Assembly: GCA_022601395.1 (NCBI GenBank)
Contig: JAJACS010000001.1
Span: 158,028 to 222,027, forward strand
Direction: 5' to 3'
DNA from: Chlamydiia bacterium
GTDB lineage: Bacteria > Chlamydiota > Chlamydiia > Chlamydiales > GCA-2402025
DNA length: 64,000 nt
In this document: in pieces, positions 1-7,980 of the stretch
Numbering within the stretch: the stretch's first letter is position 1
Layout: every line of letters starts with the position of its first letter
The notes under the pieces: model-generated
Database searches by the model: none
Seen by the model: only the letters and a program-made list of their open reading frames with translations
What the model was told of the DNA's origin: nothing
Program-made: the position numbers and the translations under genes

Positions 1-1113
1 GTTGACCTGCCCAGCTAAATAAAGACCCGATACTTTTTTTGTCTCTAAAGTTTCATACTGCTGGCCACTTGTTACATAGTCATACTCGATAGCATAACCC
101 GGTCTCATGATCTCAGCATTTTCCATACCTTCAACAGTGCGGATCATTGCATACTGCACATCGTAAGGTAAGCATGTGGATATACCGTTTACGTAAACTT
201 CATTTGTGTTGAGACCTTCTGGTTCAAGAAAGAGCTGGTGTCTTTTCTTATCTTCAAAGCGCACATATTTATCTTCGATAGAAGGACAGTATCTAGGACC
301 GATCGATTCGATCTTCCCAGAGTACATAGGGGATTTAGTTAAATTATCTAGAACAAGCTTTTTGGTCTTATCGTTTGTATAGGCGATATAGCAACTGACT
401 TGAGGAAGTTTTTTTACTTTCTCATCGTATGAGAAGTAAACACCTTCATCACCTGGTTGTTCTTCCATAACGCTTAGATCAACACTTCGAATGTTGATCC
501 TAGGAGGTGTACCTGTTTTTAGCCTACCAAGTGAAAACCCAAGATCTTCCAAACATTTAGAAAGGCCAGTAGATGGTTTATCTCCAGCTCTTCCTCCTGC
601 AAAGTTCGTATGACCGATATGAAGGAGTCCTCGCATGAACGTTCCTGAAGAAACGATCACAGTTTTTCCTCTGTATCTGATGCCTTCCAAGGTATCAACA
701 CCTTGTATAGCATCATCCCTAACAACAAGGTCTAAAATAGTCGCTTGTTTAATATCGAGATTATCTACGTTTTCAAGGAACTCTTTCATGCAAAGAGCAT
801 AGGCTGATTTGTCAGACTGGCATCTTGGAGACCAGACAGCAGGACCCTTAGATGCGTTAAGCATCCGGAACTGGATCCCAGTGCGATCTGCAATTTTTCC
901 CATGATGCCGCCGAGTGCATCGATTTCTCGAACAATATGACCCTTAGCGGTACCGCCGACAGCTGGGTTGCAGCTCATCTTAGCGATAGTGTCAAGGTTC
1001 ATGGTAAGAAGCAAAGTGCGAGCACCCATCTTTGCAGAAGCATGCGCAGCCTCGCAGCCAGCATGACCCGCCCCTATGACAATAACATCATAAATTTCTG
1101 GATAATCCCACAT
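1..1113 (-). CDS. mnmG: MnmG (GidA), tRNA U34 carboxymethylaminomethyl synthesis enzyme, N-terminal part
   Basis: FAD-dependent partner of MnmE. Together they install the cmnm5 group on wobble U34 of several tRNAs, in the cytoplasm. The reading frame starts at the ATG at 1113 ([20 protein letters not shown]) and stays open for 371 codons to the window edge, so the C-terminal half lies outside. Visible landmarks are the dinucleotide-binding GAGHAG near residues 15-20, the SCNPAVGG motif near residue 50 that characterises the family, and the GLYLAGQVN stretch close to the edge. MnmE is also encoded in this window (42524-43900), so both halves of the complex are present. The upstream gene on the same strand is the tiny basic protein gene at 1162-1251. 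Identification is secure; only completeness cannot be judged. Confidence 0.97.
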   Translation of the reverse strand, partial: MWDYPEIYDVIVIGAGHAGCEAAHASAKMGARTLLLTMNLDTIAKMSCNPAVGGTAKGHIVREIDALGGIMGKIADRTGIQFRMLNASKGPAVWSPRCQSDKSAYALCMKEFLENVDNLDIKQATILDLVVRDDAIQGVDTLEGIRYRGKTVIVSSGTFMRGLLHIGHTNFAGGRAGDKPSTGLSKCLEDLGFSLGRLKTGTPPRINIRSVDLSVMEEQPGDEGVYFSYDEKVKKLPQVSCYIAYTNDKTKKLVLDNLTKSPMYSGKIESIGPRYCPSIEDKYVRFEDKKRHQLFLEPEGLNTNEVYVNGISTCLPYDVQYAMIRTVEGMENAEIMRPGYAIEYDYVTSGQQYETLETKKVSGLYLAGQVN

Positions 1114-1130
1114 AACTATAAGGTAAAGTT

Positions 1131-1159
1131 TAAAGCGCGATAAGAAATACCGCGCTTTA
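1131..1159 (-). terminator. Stem-loop after the small basic gene
   Basis: Perfect 9-bp inverted repeat, TAAAGCGCG at 1131-1139 against CGCGCTTTA at 1151-1159, with an 11-nt loop. It lies just after the stop of the 29-residue gene and 18 nt before the mnmG start. The uridine run after the stem is poor, so it may be an attenuator or mRNA-stabilising hairpin between the two genes rather than a full intrinsic terminator. Confidence 0.4.
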
Positions 1160-1161
1160 GA

Positions 1162-1251
1162 TTATTTCTTCTTATGTCTGTCGCGTCTTCTACGTTTCTT
1201 ACGTTTATGCTTCGCGATCTTAGCACGACGTTTTTTCTTTACTGATGCCAT
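1162..1251 (-). CDS. 29-residue AURKAIP1/COX24-type basic protein
   Basis: A very short gene (ATG at 1251, TAA at 1162-1164) encoding 29 residues. It begins MASVKKKRRAKIAKHKRKKR and continues with an Arg/Lys/His-rich tail ending RHKKK. More than two thirds of the residues are basic. This matches the small bacterial AURKAIP1/COX24 domain family (DUF1713), related to mitochondrial ribosomal protein mS38 and thought to sit on the small ribosomal subunit against 16S rRNA. A GGAGA ribosome-binding site lies 5 nt upstream of the ATG. It directly precedes mnmG on the same strand. The family assignment rests on composition and the K-R-x-K-x-x-x-H-K-R-K-K pattern; the ribosomal role is known of relatives, not shown here. 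Confidence 0.8.
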   Translation of the reverse strand: MASVKKKRRAKIAKHKRKKRRRRDRHKKK

Positions 1252-1452
1252 ACGTTCTCCGTATCAAAGGCTACATATCTTAAGATTTATTCAAATGTGC
1301 TATCTATCCTAAAAGCTTGAGGATAAAAAGTAAAGAAACTCCTTAGAAAATGCCATGAGGTTGTATGTTTTTTTCGAGAGTCCCTTGAGCTTGAAAAAGA
1401 AATAAAGTCATGATAAATAAATTATTTTAAACAGCGATAGTGAATTACTGAT

Positions 1453-2562
1453 ATGCTCTTAATGATTTTTGTTTTGATCAGAGACATAACATACGCTTCT
1501 ACAATAGCGACGTCTGAGCTAATCACGAAATATAATGTTCAATTTATACTTGGTTTTTATCTAATTCAAATTATTGCAGCGCCCTTTCAAGCTGCATATT
1601 CTGATCACTCTTGTCGTAGAAAGAGTCTCATTTTTGCATTTACTATTATCACGATTTCACATGGATTACTTTGTCTTGCTGTGAATTACGGGGTGGTTTA
1701 TTTGATTTTAAGTCTTGTTTTAAGTGGTTTGCTTGGTAATTCCGTTCCAATTTGCATAGCTGGTTTGATGGATATTGACTACTTGAGAAATGTAAAAAAA
1801 TTAATGGTTGTATTTTCTATTACATTGGCTGTTGCATGGATAATTTATGAATATGGCCTTTACTTGGTAGGAACTTTCAATTTTTTAATATTTACTACGG
1901 CGTGTTGCTTCACTTGTATATTTCTTGCTGTATTTATGTTTAAAGATCCAAGAGATAAAGATCCTAGTCCTAAAAGATTCAATTTTTCCTTAGAATTAAA
2001 AGGGATTAGTAACATTTTAAGGCAAAGGTGGCTGTTTCTTGTTGTCAAAGGGTATCTGTTCACTGAAATAGTATACTTTACCCTTTTTTATTATCATGTT
2101 CTTGAGTCTACCAAGCTTATGCTGCTTTTGGTTGTAACTGCATATTCTGTAGGGTATATTATAGGTACTATAATAACTATGTACCTTAATTTAAGTTTGT
2201 ACATTAGTGTTCGCACGGGCTTACTGTCAGCTCTGCTTTGTGTTTGCTTGCTGCTTCTTGGTTCATTTTTAAAAGCTGGATTTGTTTTTTTCATAGTTTT
2301 ATCGGGCTTATTGTCTCTGGCTTATGGAATTATGGATCCGTGTATATATACATTTATTGGAGTAAATCAGCCCGCTCACATGAGAGGAAAGGTTTTTGGT
2401 GTTGTTGATTCAACAGATAACTTAAGTGAAATGACAACTTCAATTATTTTTTTACTAGTTAAGCCGTCTATCAGTATAATGAGAGTAATAGCAATTATAT
2501 TATTAATTCTGTCTTATTTCTATTTTAAAGAATCTTTTAAAAAACATTCATTTGAAAATTAG
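1453..2562 (+). CDS. MFS-type membrane transporter
   Basis: Polytopic membrane protein of 369 residues with about 12 hydrophobic segments, a typical length for the major facilitator superfamily. The loop between the second and third helices carries a motif A-like stretch (YSDHSCRRKSL, about residues 49-59), the usual MFS signature. A second cluster of polar residues near residue 312 (HMRGKVFG) resembles the equivalent loop of the C-terminal half. Substrate cannot be predicted. It is followed by a methyltransferase gene whose start lies about 50 nt after the MFS stop, so the two are probably cotranscribed. The pair is visibly richer in A+T than mnmG and dnaB on either side and is transcribed against them, which suggests later acquisition. 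No clear Shine-Dalgarno is seen before the ATG. Confidence 0.75.
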   Translation: MLLMIFVLIRDITYASTIATSELITKYNVQFILGFYLIQIIAAPFQAAYSDHSCRRKSLIFAFTIITISHGLLCLAVNYGVVYLILSLVLSGLLGNSVPICIAGLMDIDYLRNVKKLMVVFSITLAVAWIIYEYGLYLVGTFNFLIFTTACCFTCIFLAVFMFKDPRDKDPSPKRFNFSLELKGISNILRQRWLFLVVKGYLFTEIVYFTLFYYHVLESTKLMLLLVVTAYSVGYIIGTIITMYLNLSLYISVRTGLLSALLCVCLLLLGSFLKAGFVFFIVLSGLLSLAYGIMDPCIYTFIGVNQPAHMRGKVFGVVDSTDNLSEMTTSIIFLLVKPSISIMRVIAIILLILSYFYFKESFKKHSFEN

Positions 2563-2611
2563 TGTTTTATATATTATAATACCTTTTTTTATTAGTTTAA
2601 TGAGAGGTGTT

Positions 2612-3454
2612 ATGAAAAAGCGATTTTTTAGTGCTTTATTGTCGATTGGATTACTTTCTTCTTTTTGTCCTGTTGATGTAGATGCATTCTTGGATCCATC
2701 TCAATATAACAAGAACTCTGAGATGCAGCAACGTGTAGCTAAAAAACAGTTTGAAAAAATTAATATTAATGGAGATGAGCATATTCTTGATATTGGTTGT
2801 GGAGATGGAGGTCTAACGAATGAATTAGGCAAGAATTTAACAACTGGGACTATAAAAGGTGTTGACCCATCCAAATCAATGATAGAACATGCAAAAAATA
2901 AATATTCTTCAAAGAAAGTGTCATTTGATATCTCTGATGCCGAGAGTTTGAACGAAGTCGAGAAATATAATGTAATTACGTGTTTTTCTGCATTTCAGTG
3001 GTTTGTAAAACCTAAGGAAGCTTTTGCAAATATGGTAAAAGCTTTAAAGAAGAATGGAACTATTCACATAGTTACCTTTCCTTTAGAATCTCCAGACTGG
3101 GCTAGTTTTGTTAAAGCCTTAGAGTCAAAAGAGAAGTGGGTAAAATACAAAGATCAAACGAAGCGATCATTTATGTTGTATTCTGATGAATATGCAGAAC
3201 TTGCAAAAAAACATAAGCTAGAAGTTATTGATTTGACTACTGTTGATGATTTTTCAATACACCCGGATATTGATCATTATAAGAGGTATGTGAAAGGTTG
3301 GGTATCTTCTTTTGCTCCAGTTCCTGAGCTTGAGATAGATGAGTATGTTAATGCAATTGTAGAGCATACAAAAGATCAGTTTTCCAAAGATGATAAAGGG
3401 AATATAAAAGCACCTTTTAAGAAGATTACTATGGTTGTAAAGAAGACTGCATAG
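2612..3454 (+). CDS. Class I SAM-dependent methyltransferase with N-terminal signal sequence
   Basis: 280 residues from the ATG at 2612 (MKKRFFSALLSIGLLSSFCP). The open frame extends further up to 2552, but that stretch overlaps the MFS gene; GAGAGG at 2602-2607 supports 2612. The first 25 residues look like a Sec signal peptide (KKR, hydrophobic core, cleavage near VDA). The rest is a class I methyltransferase: motif I ILDIGCGDGG (about residues 60-69), an acidic residue ending strand 2 (KGVDPS), and a motif IV-like region FSAFQWF. It resembles the Methyltransf_11/UbiE-like group, including trans-aconitate and juvenile-hormone-type enzymes. The methyl acceptor is unknown. SAM enzymes are normally cytosolic, so an export signal is unusual and points to action in the periplasm, inclusion or host cell. 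The methyltransferase fold is secure; export is inferred. Confidence 0.8.
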   Translation: MKKRFFSALLSIGLLSSFCPVDVDAFLDPSQYNKNSEMQQRVAKKQFEKININGDEHILDIGCGDGGLTNELGKNLTTGTIKGVDPSKSMIEHAKNKYSSKKVSFDISDAESLNEVEKYNVITCFSAFQWFVKPKEAFANMVKALKKNGTIHIVTFPLESPDWASFVKALESKEKWVKYKDQTKRSFMLYSDEYAELAKKHKLEVIDLTTVDDFSIHPDIDHYKRYVKGWVSSFAPVPELEIDEYVNAIVEHTKDQFSKDDKGNIKAPFKKITMVVKKTA

Positions 3455-3527
3455 AAGATAAAGCTTTTTGATATGACTCCTAAAGATCTTTGTTTAATCT
3501 TTAATGAAAGTAAGCTTGTGTTAGCAA

Positions 3528-4958
3528 CTACTGCTCAGGTGAAAAAGCTGCGAATGCATTTTCATCATCATCGGAAGATTCAACAGGTGTGTAGTTTGCG
3601 AACTGTGTGAACTCTTTGCGGTATGCCATTTCTATAGATCCCACTTTACCGTGACGGTTTTTTGCAACGATCACTTCTGCAAGGCCTGGCTTATCGTAAG
3701 GATCGTAATACTCTCTTCTTAGAAGGAACATCACAAGGTCAGCATCTTGCTCAATACTTCCTGATTCACGAAGGTCACTCATCATAGGTCTGTGTCCTTG
3801 ACGCTCTTCTACTTTTCTTGAGAGCTGTGATGCACAGATAATAGGGATGTTTAGTTCTCTTGCCGTGTTTTTTAAAAGACGAGAGATTTCTGAAATCTCA
3901 CCTTGTCTGTTATCTACACTATTTCCAGATGATCCAGAAAGAAGCTGCAAGTAGTCCACAACAATAAGTCCTATGTTATAGACCTCTTTCATTCTTCTTG
4001 CTCTTGCTCGTAAGTCGGTAACTTTTAAACCAGGTTGATCATCGATGATCATGGTGTGCTCTTGCATCTTCTTGACTGTCGAAACGATGCGCTGGAACTC
4101 AACACCGCTAAGAGATCCTGTGCGTACTTTGTCAGACTCAACTTCTGCTTGTGAGCAGATCACACGGTGAAGAAGTTGATCCGCACTCATCTCAAGAGAA
4201 AAAATCGCAACGGGTGTTTTGTTTTTAAAGCAGACGTTTTCTGCGATGTTCACGCAAAAAGCTGTTTTACCCATAGCAGGTCTTGCAGCAACAATAAGCA
4301 GGTTAGAAGCACCAAGTCCATTGATCATGTTATCAAGGTCGTTATAGTGAGTAGGCTCGCCGGTGATCCCTGGATCTTCTTCGCCAAGCTCATGAAAACG
4401 CTCTTGCCTCTGCTGCAGTTCTTTTAAGTAGGGGAGTTTGGATTCTGCTTTAACACCAGAGAGAACATCTTTTATCTCTTTGCCCTGGCTCGTGTTGATA
4501 CTTTGAGAAATATTAAAGAAAACGGCCTGTGCATCATCGAGTGTTTTATGCACATCTTTTGGTTCATTAAGAGCGTCTTTCTCGATTTTCTCAGATGCTG
4601 TGATCATTTTACGAAGAAGAGATTTATCTCTTACAAGTTCAACATATTCTTCGATGTATGCAGAGGTTCCGACGTACTGAGCAAGTGTAGTGAGATACGC
4701 AATACCTCCCACATCTTCTAGATTGTTCTGTCTTTTAAGCTCTTCTGCGATGAGGTGGATGTCTGCTGGCTTGTCATCGAAATAAGCGGTTTTTAAGGCT
4801 TTAAAAATCTTTTGGTGCTCTTTGTAGTAGAAGTCAAAATCACTCAGCTGGTCAGCTGCAACATTCAAGCCGTTTACGCTTGTTAACATCGAGCCAAGAA
4901 CCATCATTTCTGATTCTTTAGAATTTGGAGCTGTTTTGATTTGAAGGCCGTCTGACAT
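3528..4958 (-). CDS. dnaB: DnaB replicative DNA helicase
   Basis: Hexameric 5'-3' helicase of the replication fork. 476 residues from the ATG at 4958 (MSDGLQIKTAPNSKESEMMV). An N-terminal helical domain (about 10-130, with EMMVLGSMLTS) is followed by the RecA-like motor. The Walker A is ARPAMGKTAFC (about residues 215-225), and further motifs include FSLEMSADQL, the Walker B region LIVVDYLQLLSG, and SRLLKNTARELNIPIICASQLSRKVEER. An in-frame TTG at 5018 would lengthen the protein by 20 residues, but those codons lie inside a duplicated tRNA terminator, so I reject that start. A possible promoter is TTGGAT (5013-5018), an 18-nt spacer and TATTAT (4989-4994). In Chlamydia dnaB lies beside mnmG; here the MFS-methyltransferase pair separates them. 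Confidence 0.97.
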   Translation of the reverse strand: MSDGLQIKTAPNSKESEMMVLGSMLTSVNGLNVAADQLSDFDFYYKEHQKIFKALKTAYFDDKPADIHLIAEELKRQNNLEDVGGIAYLTTLAQYVGTSAYIEEYVELVRDKSLLRKMITASEKIEKDALNEPKDVHKTLDDAQAVFFNISQSINTSQGKEIKDVLSGVKAESKLPYLKELQQRQERFHELGEEDPGITGEPTHYNDLDNMINGLGASNLLIVAARPAMGKTAFCVNIAENVCFKNKTPVAIFSLEMSADQLLHRVICSQAEVESDKVRTGSLSGVEFQRIVSTVKKMQEHTMIIDDQPGLKVTDLRARARRMKEVYNIGLIVVDYLQLLSGSSGNSVDNRQGEISEISRLLKNTARELNIPIICASQLSRKVEERQGHRPMMSDLRESGSIEQDADLVMFLLRREYYDPYDKPGLAEVIVAKNRHGKVGSIEMAYRKEFTQFANYTPVESSDDDENAFAAFSPEQ

Positions 4959-4993
4959 GAATGAACTCTTTTTTGCGTGTTTTTCCAGATAAT

Positions 4994-5043
4994 AAAAAAG
5001 CCTTGGATTAAGATCCAAGGCTTTGATCGGAAAGAGAGGGATT
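4994..5043. repeat. 50-bp direct repeat, left copy (tRNA-Ser 3' end plus its terminator)
   Basis: Identical base for base to 6440-6489, where the sequence forms the last 16 nt of the tRNA-Ser gene and the rho-independent terminator behind it. This displaced copy sits immediately upstream of dnaB and contains no usable tRNA. Together the copies bracket the fic gene, 1446 bp apart, as attachment-site duplications do when an element enters the 3' end of a tRNA gene. Its hairpin half supplies a possible -35 for dnaB. Confidence 0.9.
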
Positions 5044-5081
5044 CTAGCATAATGACATCTTATATCTACTTATATGGGCTC

Positions 5082-5113
5082 TTATTATCGATTTAGGGTG
5101 TTTTCGATAATAA
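5082..5113 (+). promoter_or_regulatory. Palindromic operator 1 upstream of fic
   Basis: TTATTATCGA (5082-5091) and its exact reverse complement TCGATAATAA (5104-5113) are separated by 12 nt. The same two arms with the same 12-nt spacing recur 72 bp downstream at 5154-5185. Repetition of an identical spaced palindrome in the leader of a gene whose product has a winged-helix tail strongly suggests a regulator binding site. Confidence 0.75.
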
Positions 5114-5153
5114 CAGGTGGTTTTGTGCTCAGTTGTGGTGATAAGAAACCTTC

Positions 5154-5185
5154 TTATTATCGATTATTGACAGATTCGATAATAA
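5154..5185 (+). promoter_or_regulatory. Palindromic operator 2 overlapping the fic -35 region
   Basis: Second copy of the 10-12-10 palindrome (TTATTATCGA at 5154-5163, TCGATAATAA at 5176-5185). It covers the -35 hexamer TTGACA (5167-5172) of the predicted fic promoter, so a protein bound here would block RNA polymerase. The spacing between arms is identical to operator 1. Confidence 0.75.
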
Positions 5186-5196
5186 GGTAGTATCAT
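5167..5196 (+). promoter_or_regulatory. Sigma-70-type promoter of fic
   Basis: A perfect -35 hexamer TTGACA (5167-5172), an 18-nt spacer and -10 TATCAT (5191-5196). A good ribosome-binding site, AGAGGGA (5211-5217), precedes the ATG at 5223 by 5 nt. The -35 lies inside operator 2, which fits repression. Confidence 0.65.
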
Positions 5197-5222
5197 AGGG
5201 TATAAATTAAAGAGGGAATAAC

Positions 5223-6383
5223 ATGGATATACACCAATCTTCGTCTGGTACAATAGAAAGGTCTCCAAAAGGTTATAATGCATTTATACCAAACCCTTTG
5301 CCACCAAAGATAAAGTGGGATGATAAGCTTGTAGGAGCTCTGTCACGTGCGGATTTTATACTTGGAAAGCTTGCAAGAGAGGGTAAAAGGCTACCAAACC
5401 CTCACTTGTTGATGCGTCCCTTTATTACGCGTGAAGCGGTGTTATCCAGCAAAATCGAAGGGACTCATGCAACGATCGGGGAGGTTCTAGCATATAATGC
5501 TGGTGTTGAAATGAAGCAAAAAACTAGCGACCTCCAAGAAGTGCAAAATTATATTACAGCATTAGACTTTGGTTTAAAGCGACTCAATGAAATACCTTTG
5601 TCTCTTAGACTTTTGAAAGAGATTCATGGACATCTCATGGAAGGAGTAAGAGGTTCCTTTGCAACACCGGGTGAATTTAGAAAAAGCCAGAACTGGATTG
5701 GGCCGCCGGGATGTACTTTGAATACAGCAAAGTTTGTGCCGCCACCACTGAATCATTTAATGGATTGTTTAGGTGAGCTTGAAAAATTTATGCACGATAG
5801 GCAGCTGCCAGCTCTTATTCATATAGCTCTTTGCCATTATCAATTTGAAGCTATTCACCCCTTTTTAGATGGCAATGGACGAGTTGGTCGCTTATTGATT
5901 ACTTTACTTCTGATTGATCAAAAGATGTTACCGGGTCCTCTTTTGTATTTGAGTGCCTTTTTTGAGGCGACTCGTGAGGAATACTATAAGCAACTCTATA
6001 ATTTGAGTAGTAAGGGGAGTTGGAATGATTGGTTGACTTATTTTTTGAATGGAATAGCTGTGCAATCAGAAGATGTATTATCTCGAGCAGAGAGAATTAA
6101 CGAATTGTTGACTATGTGGACGTTTCAGGCAGCAAGTTCCGGGTCACATGTGCCTGTTGAAATTGTAGAGCATTTTGCCGTAAATCCATACCTCACTATT
6201 AATAAAATAGCAGAAGAGCTTGGGGTAGCTTACAGCACAGCACAGCGCGCAGTACAGAAGCTTGAATCAGAAAAAATAATAAAACAAATCAATACTAACA
6301 AACGTGATAAGATTTTTTGTGCCACTAAAATTTTGGACATTTTAGAAGAGCCTGCTAGGATATACTCGCGTTTAGATAAATAG
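5223..6383 (+). CDS. Fic-family adenylyltransferase with C-terminal winged helix
   Basis: 386 residues. The Fic core carries the complete catalytic motif HPFLDGNGRVGR (residues 212-223): the His that activates the target hydroxyl, and the loop that binds ATP phosphates and metal. An N-terminal inhibitory motif SSKIEG (75-80, pattern [S/T]xxxE[G/N]) marks a class II Fic protein that keeps itself inactive until relieved. Residues 1-110 fit the Fic_N domain. Residues about 310-360 form a winged helix-turn-helix (LTINKIAEELGVAYSTAQRA). Fic enzymes usually transfer AMP to Ser, Thr or Tyr of target proteins; this target is unknown. The leader has two identical palindromes over the promoter, suggesting autoregulation through the winged helix. 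The gene lies between two copies of a 50-bp tRNA-Ser-derived repeat, so it was probably acquired as a unit. Such genes are widespread and often transferred; a toxin or effector role is inference. Confidence 0.93.
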   Translation: MDIHQSSSGTIERSPKGYNAFIPNPLPPKIKWDDKLVGALSRADFILGKLAREGKRLPNPHLLMRPFITREAVLSSKIEGTHATIGEVLAYNAGVEMKQKTSDLQEVQNYITALDFGLKRLNEIPLSLRLLKEIHGHLMEGVRGSFATPGEFRKSQNWIGPPGCTLNTAKFVPPPLNHLMDCLGELEKFMHDRQLPALIHIALCHYQFEAIHPFLDGNGRVGRLLITLLLIDQKMLPGPLLYLSAFFEATREEYYKQLYNLSSKGSWNDWLTYFLNGIAVQSEDVLSRAERINELLTMWTFQAASSGSHVPVEIVEHFAVNPYLTINKIAEELGVAYSTAQRAVQKLESEKIIKQINTNKRDKIFCATKILDILEEPARIYSRLDK

Positions 6384-6439
6384 TCATCAGACATTTCTAC
6401 AGCTGTCTAAATCTGAGGGTTTAAACTAATTGGTGCATA

Positions 6440-6472
6440 AAAAAAGCCTTGGATTAAGATCCAAGGCTTTGA
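6440..6472 (-). terminator. Rho-independent terminator of tRNA-Ser
   Basis: On the minus strand, AAAGCCTTGGA and TCCAAGGCTTT form an 11-bp stem with a short loop followed by a run of Ts. It begins 1-2 nt after the tRNA 3' end. It could also stop transcription arriving from fic on the other strand. An identical copy occurs at 4994-5026. Confidence 0.85.
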
Positions 6473-6489
6473 TCGGAAAGAGAGGGATT
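6440..6489. repeat. 50-bp direct repeat, right copy (within the intact tRNA-Ser locus)
   Basis: The exact partner of 4994-5043. It holds 16 nt of the tRNA-Ser 3' end (6474-6489: acceptor strand, T-stem half and start of the T-loop) plus the complete terminator. The break at the T-loop is where many integrative elements recombine with tRNA genes. No integrase gene lies between the copies. Confidence 0.9.
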
Positions 6490-6560
6490 TGAACCCTCGG
6501 TACCCGTAAGGGTACTCATCCTTAGCAGGGATGCGCCTTCGGCCGCTCAGCCATCTTTCC
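6474..6560 (-). tRNA. tRNA-Ser(GCU)
   Basis: 87-nt cloverleaf on the minus strand. Acceptor GGAAAGA pairs with TCTTTCC and the discriminator is G. The anticodon loop CTGCTAA gives anticodon GCT, reading AGC/AGU serine codons. It has the long variable arm typical of serine tRNAs (GTACCC/GGGTACC) and the T-arm GAGGG-TTCAAAT-CCCTC. No CCA is encoded. It has a terminator directly behind it, and its 3' end is duplicated at 4994-5043. Confidence 0.95.
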
Positions 6561-6627
6561 AACTGAAAATCAGTAAACTATGTTTATGGGTAAATCTTAC
6601 AGAGAATCGATCTTTTAATCAATAGTG

Positions 6628-7947
6628 TTATAAGCGTGTTTCTTGTACTGGATCATCGACGACGTCTTTTTTAGGTGGAGTGTCAGCAGCGGATGCTTGC
6701 TCTTCTGCCGGAATATGATGGAAGTGAGATGCTGGGCAGGACCTTAGCTCTTTAAAATGCTCACCTGGTTGGATTCTGTAAGTTACTTTTGGCGGAGAAG
6801 TTGCGTCAGTTCTTTGAATGCTCATGCTAGCAACGTTATAAGGAGATGCATAGACATGAGCAGTAGGATGCCTCTTAGCGACTTCTTCAGCGTAAGGAGA
6901 TCGATGAGCTTGCTTAGGTTGGGCACCCGTTTTGCAAGCATAAAGATAAATATTAGCCCCTGCTTCAAGGAATTCGCTAAGATTTAAATCTCTACCTTTA
7001 CAGGTGTCTGAAAAGCGAAAACGTGTAGGGCCCCCGTGCCCGACAAAAGCGACGTCCGTAACTTTTGTTTCAGGCTTACTTGCTTTAATTTTGCGTAAGC
7101 TTTCAAACGCTTCTCTACTTGAGGAAACGACTCTTAAGGCCACGTTGTGTGTTTGACTCATCTCTTCAACGAGGTGAATGTTAGCTTCAACTCTACCCAG
7201 GTTAAAAGAAGCAAAGCTGTCTTCTCCTCTAAGGCCACTTTGAAAAAGTACGAAAAGAGGCTTACTTGCGTCAAATGTCTCTTTTTGTATCTGTTTTATG
7301 GACACTCTAAGCAACTCTTGATTTTCCTCAAAAAGCTCTATTCCGCATTTGTTGTTAGTAAGCATGTAATTCAAAAGAAAAAGACCAATGTACGGTTCTA
7401 TTCGATCGGGTTTTTGTGAGCCGATAAACGAGAGAAGTTCGGCTCTTTTCTCTAAAATTCGTTGGTACAAGATATCTCTACTTTCTTCAAAACATTTTGA
7501 AGAGCTATATCCTTTTGTAAATATATCACTGATTTCTGGATCGCAATGAGCAAGAAACTTTTCAATAAAGGCTTTTACAGTCCTTGCAGCCGGAGTTTTA
7601 GCTCCTTTAGCTGGAGGTAAGTAGGCATTTAGGAACTGTTTGATCGCAGCTCTAGGTGTGACGTCAACATCAAGTGTGCGTAATGCAGTAGTCATTTCCT
7701 TAAAAGCTGGTTGTCTAAAGATACATTTCATCATGTGATCGGAAAACCCAGCTTCTCTTAAGTGGGGAAGCATACTTCTTTTAAGACCTCTTGAGAGGTT
7801 TTGGTGCTGCTCTCGGATTTCAGCAAGAGCCTCTTCTGTATGAGGTATGCTTTCTGGGTCCATTTCAACCGGACTGCCTGGATCGGATGTGGTATCTGTG
7901 CCGTATGCAGAGTCTGCAGAAGGTGTGGGTGAAACGGTGCTTGCCAT
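6628..7947 (-). CDS. Caspase/CHAT-like (clan CD) cysteine protease homologue A
   Basis: 439 residues with no signal peptide. Residues about 40-220 are helical and unlike anything I recognise. Residues about 225-380 alternate strands and helices as in the caspase-hemoglobinase fold: strand LFVLFQ, strand VALRVV, then strand VTDVAFVGHGG with His304, then IYLYACKTG with Cys338, followed by a helix and HVYASP. The His-Gly and (A/S)-Cys-x-T-G signatures at the ends of adjacent strands are the catalytic dyad pattern of CHAT, C11 and C80 peptidases. The gene at 8093-9409 is a paralogue with the same His-to-Cys distance of 34 residues. A promoter of its own lies at 7981-8009. The tail after residue 400 is low-complexity and acidic. 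Protease activity, substrate and location are inferences; an effector, or a cell-death or conflict role, is possible. Confidence 0.65.
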   Translation of the reverse strand: MASTVSPTPSADSAYGTDTTSDPGSPVEMDPESIPHTEEALAEIREQHQNLSRGLKRSMLPHLREAGFSDHMMKCIFRQPAFKEMTTALRTLDVDVTPRAAIKQFLNAYLPPAKGAKTPAARTVKAFIEKFLAHCDPEISDIFTKGYSSSKCFEESRDILYQRILEKRAELLSFIGSQKPDRIEPYIGLFLLNYMLTNNKCGIELFEENQELLRVSIKQIQKETFDASKPLFVLFQSGLRGEDSFASFNLGRVEANIHLVEEMSQTHNVALRVVSSSREAFESLRKIKASKPETKVTDVAFVGHGGPTRFRFSDTCKGRDLNLSEFLEAGANIYLYACKTGAQPKQAHRSPYAEEVAKRHPTAHVYASPYNVASMSIQRTDATSPPKVTYRIQPGEHFKELRSCPASHFHHIPAEEQASAADTPPKKDVVDDPVQETRL

Positions 7948-7980
7948 TGTTTTGCTGCCTAAATATTTGATTCTATGTTT

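Noticed and set aside
4959..5018. Upstream TTG start that adds 20 residues to DnaB
   Set aside because: The added codons are encoded by the duplicated tRNA terminator, and DnaB homology begins after the ATG at 4958.
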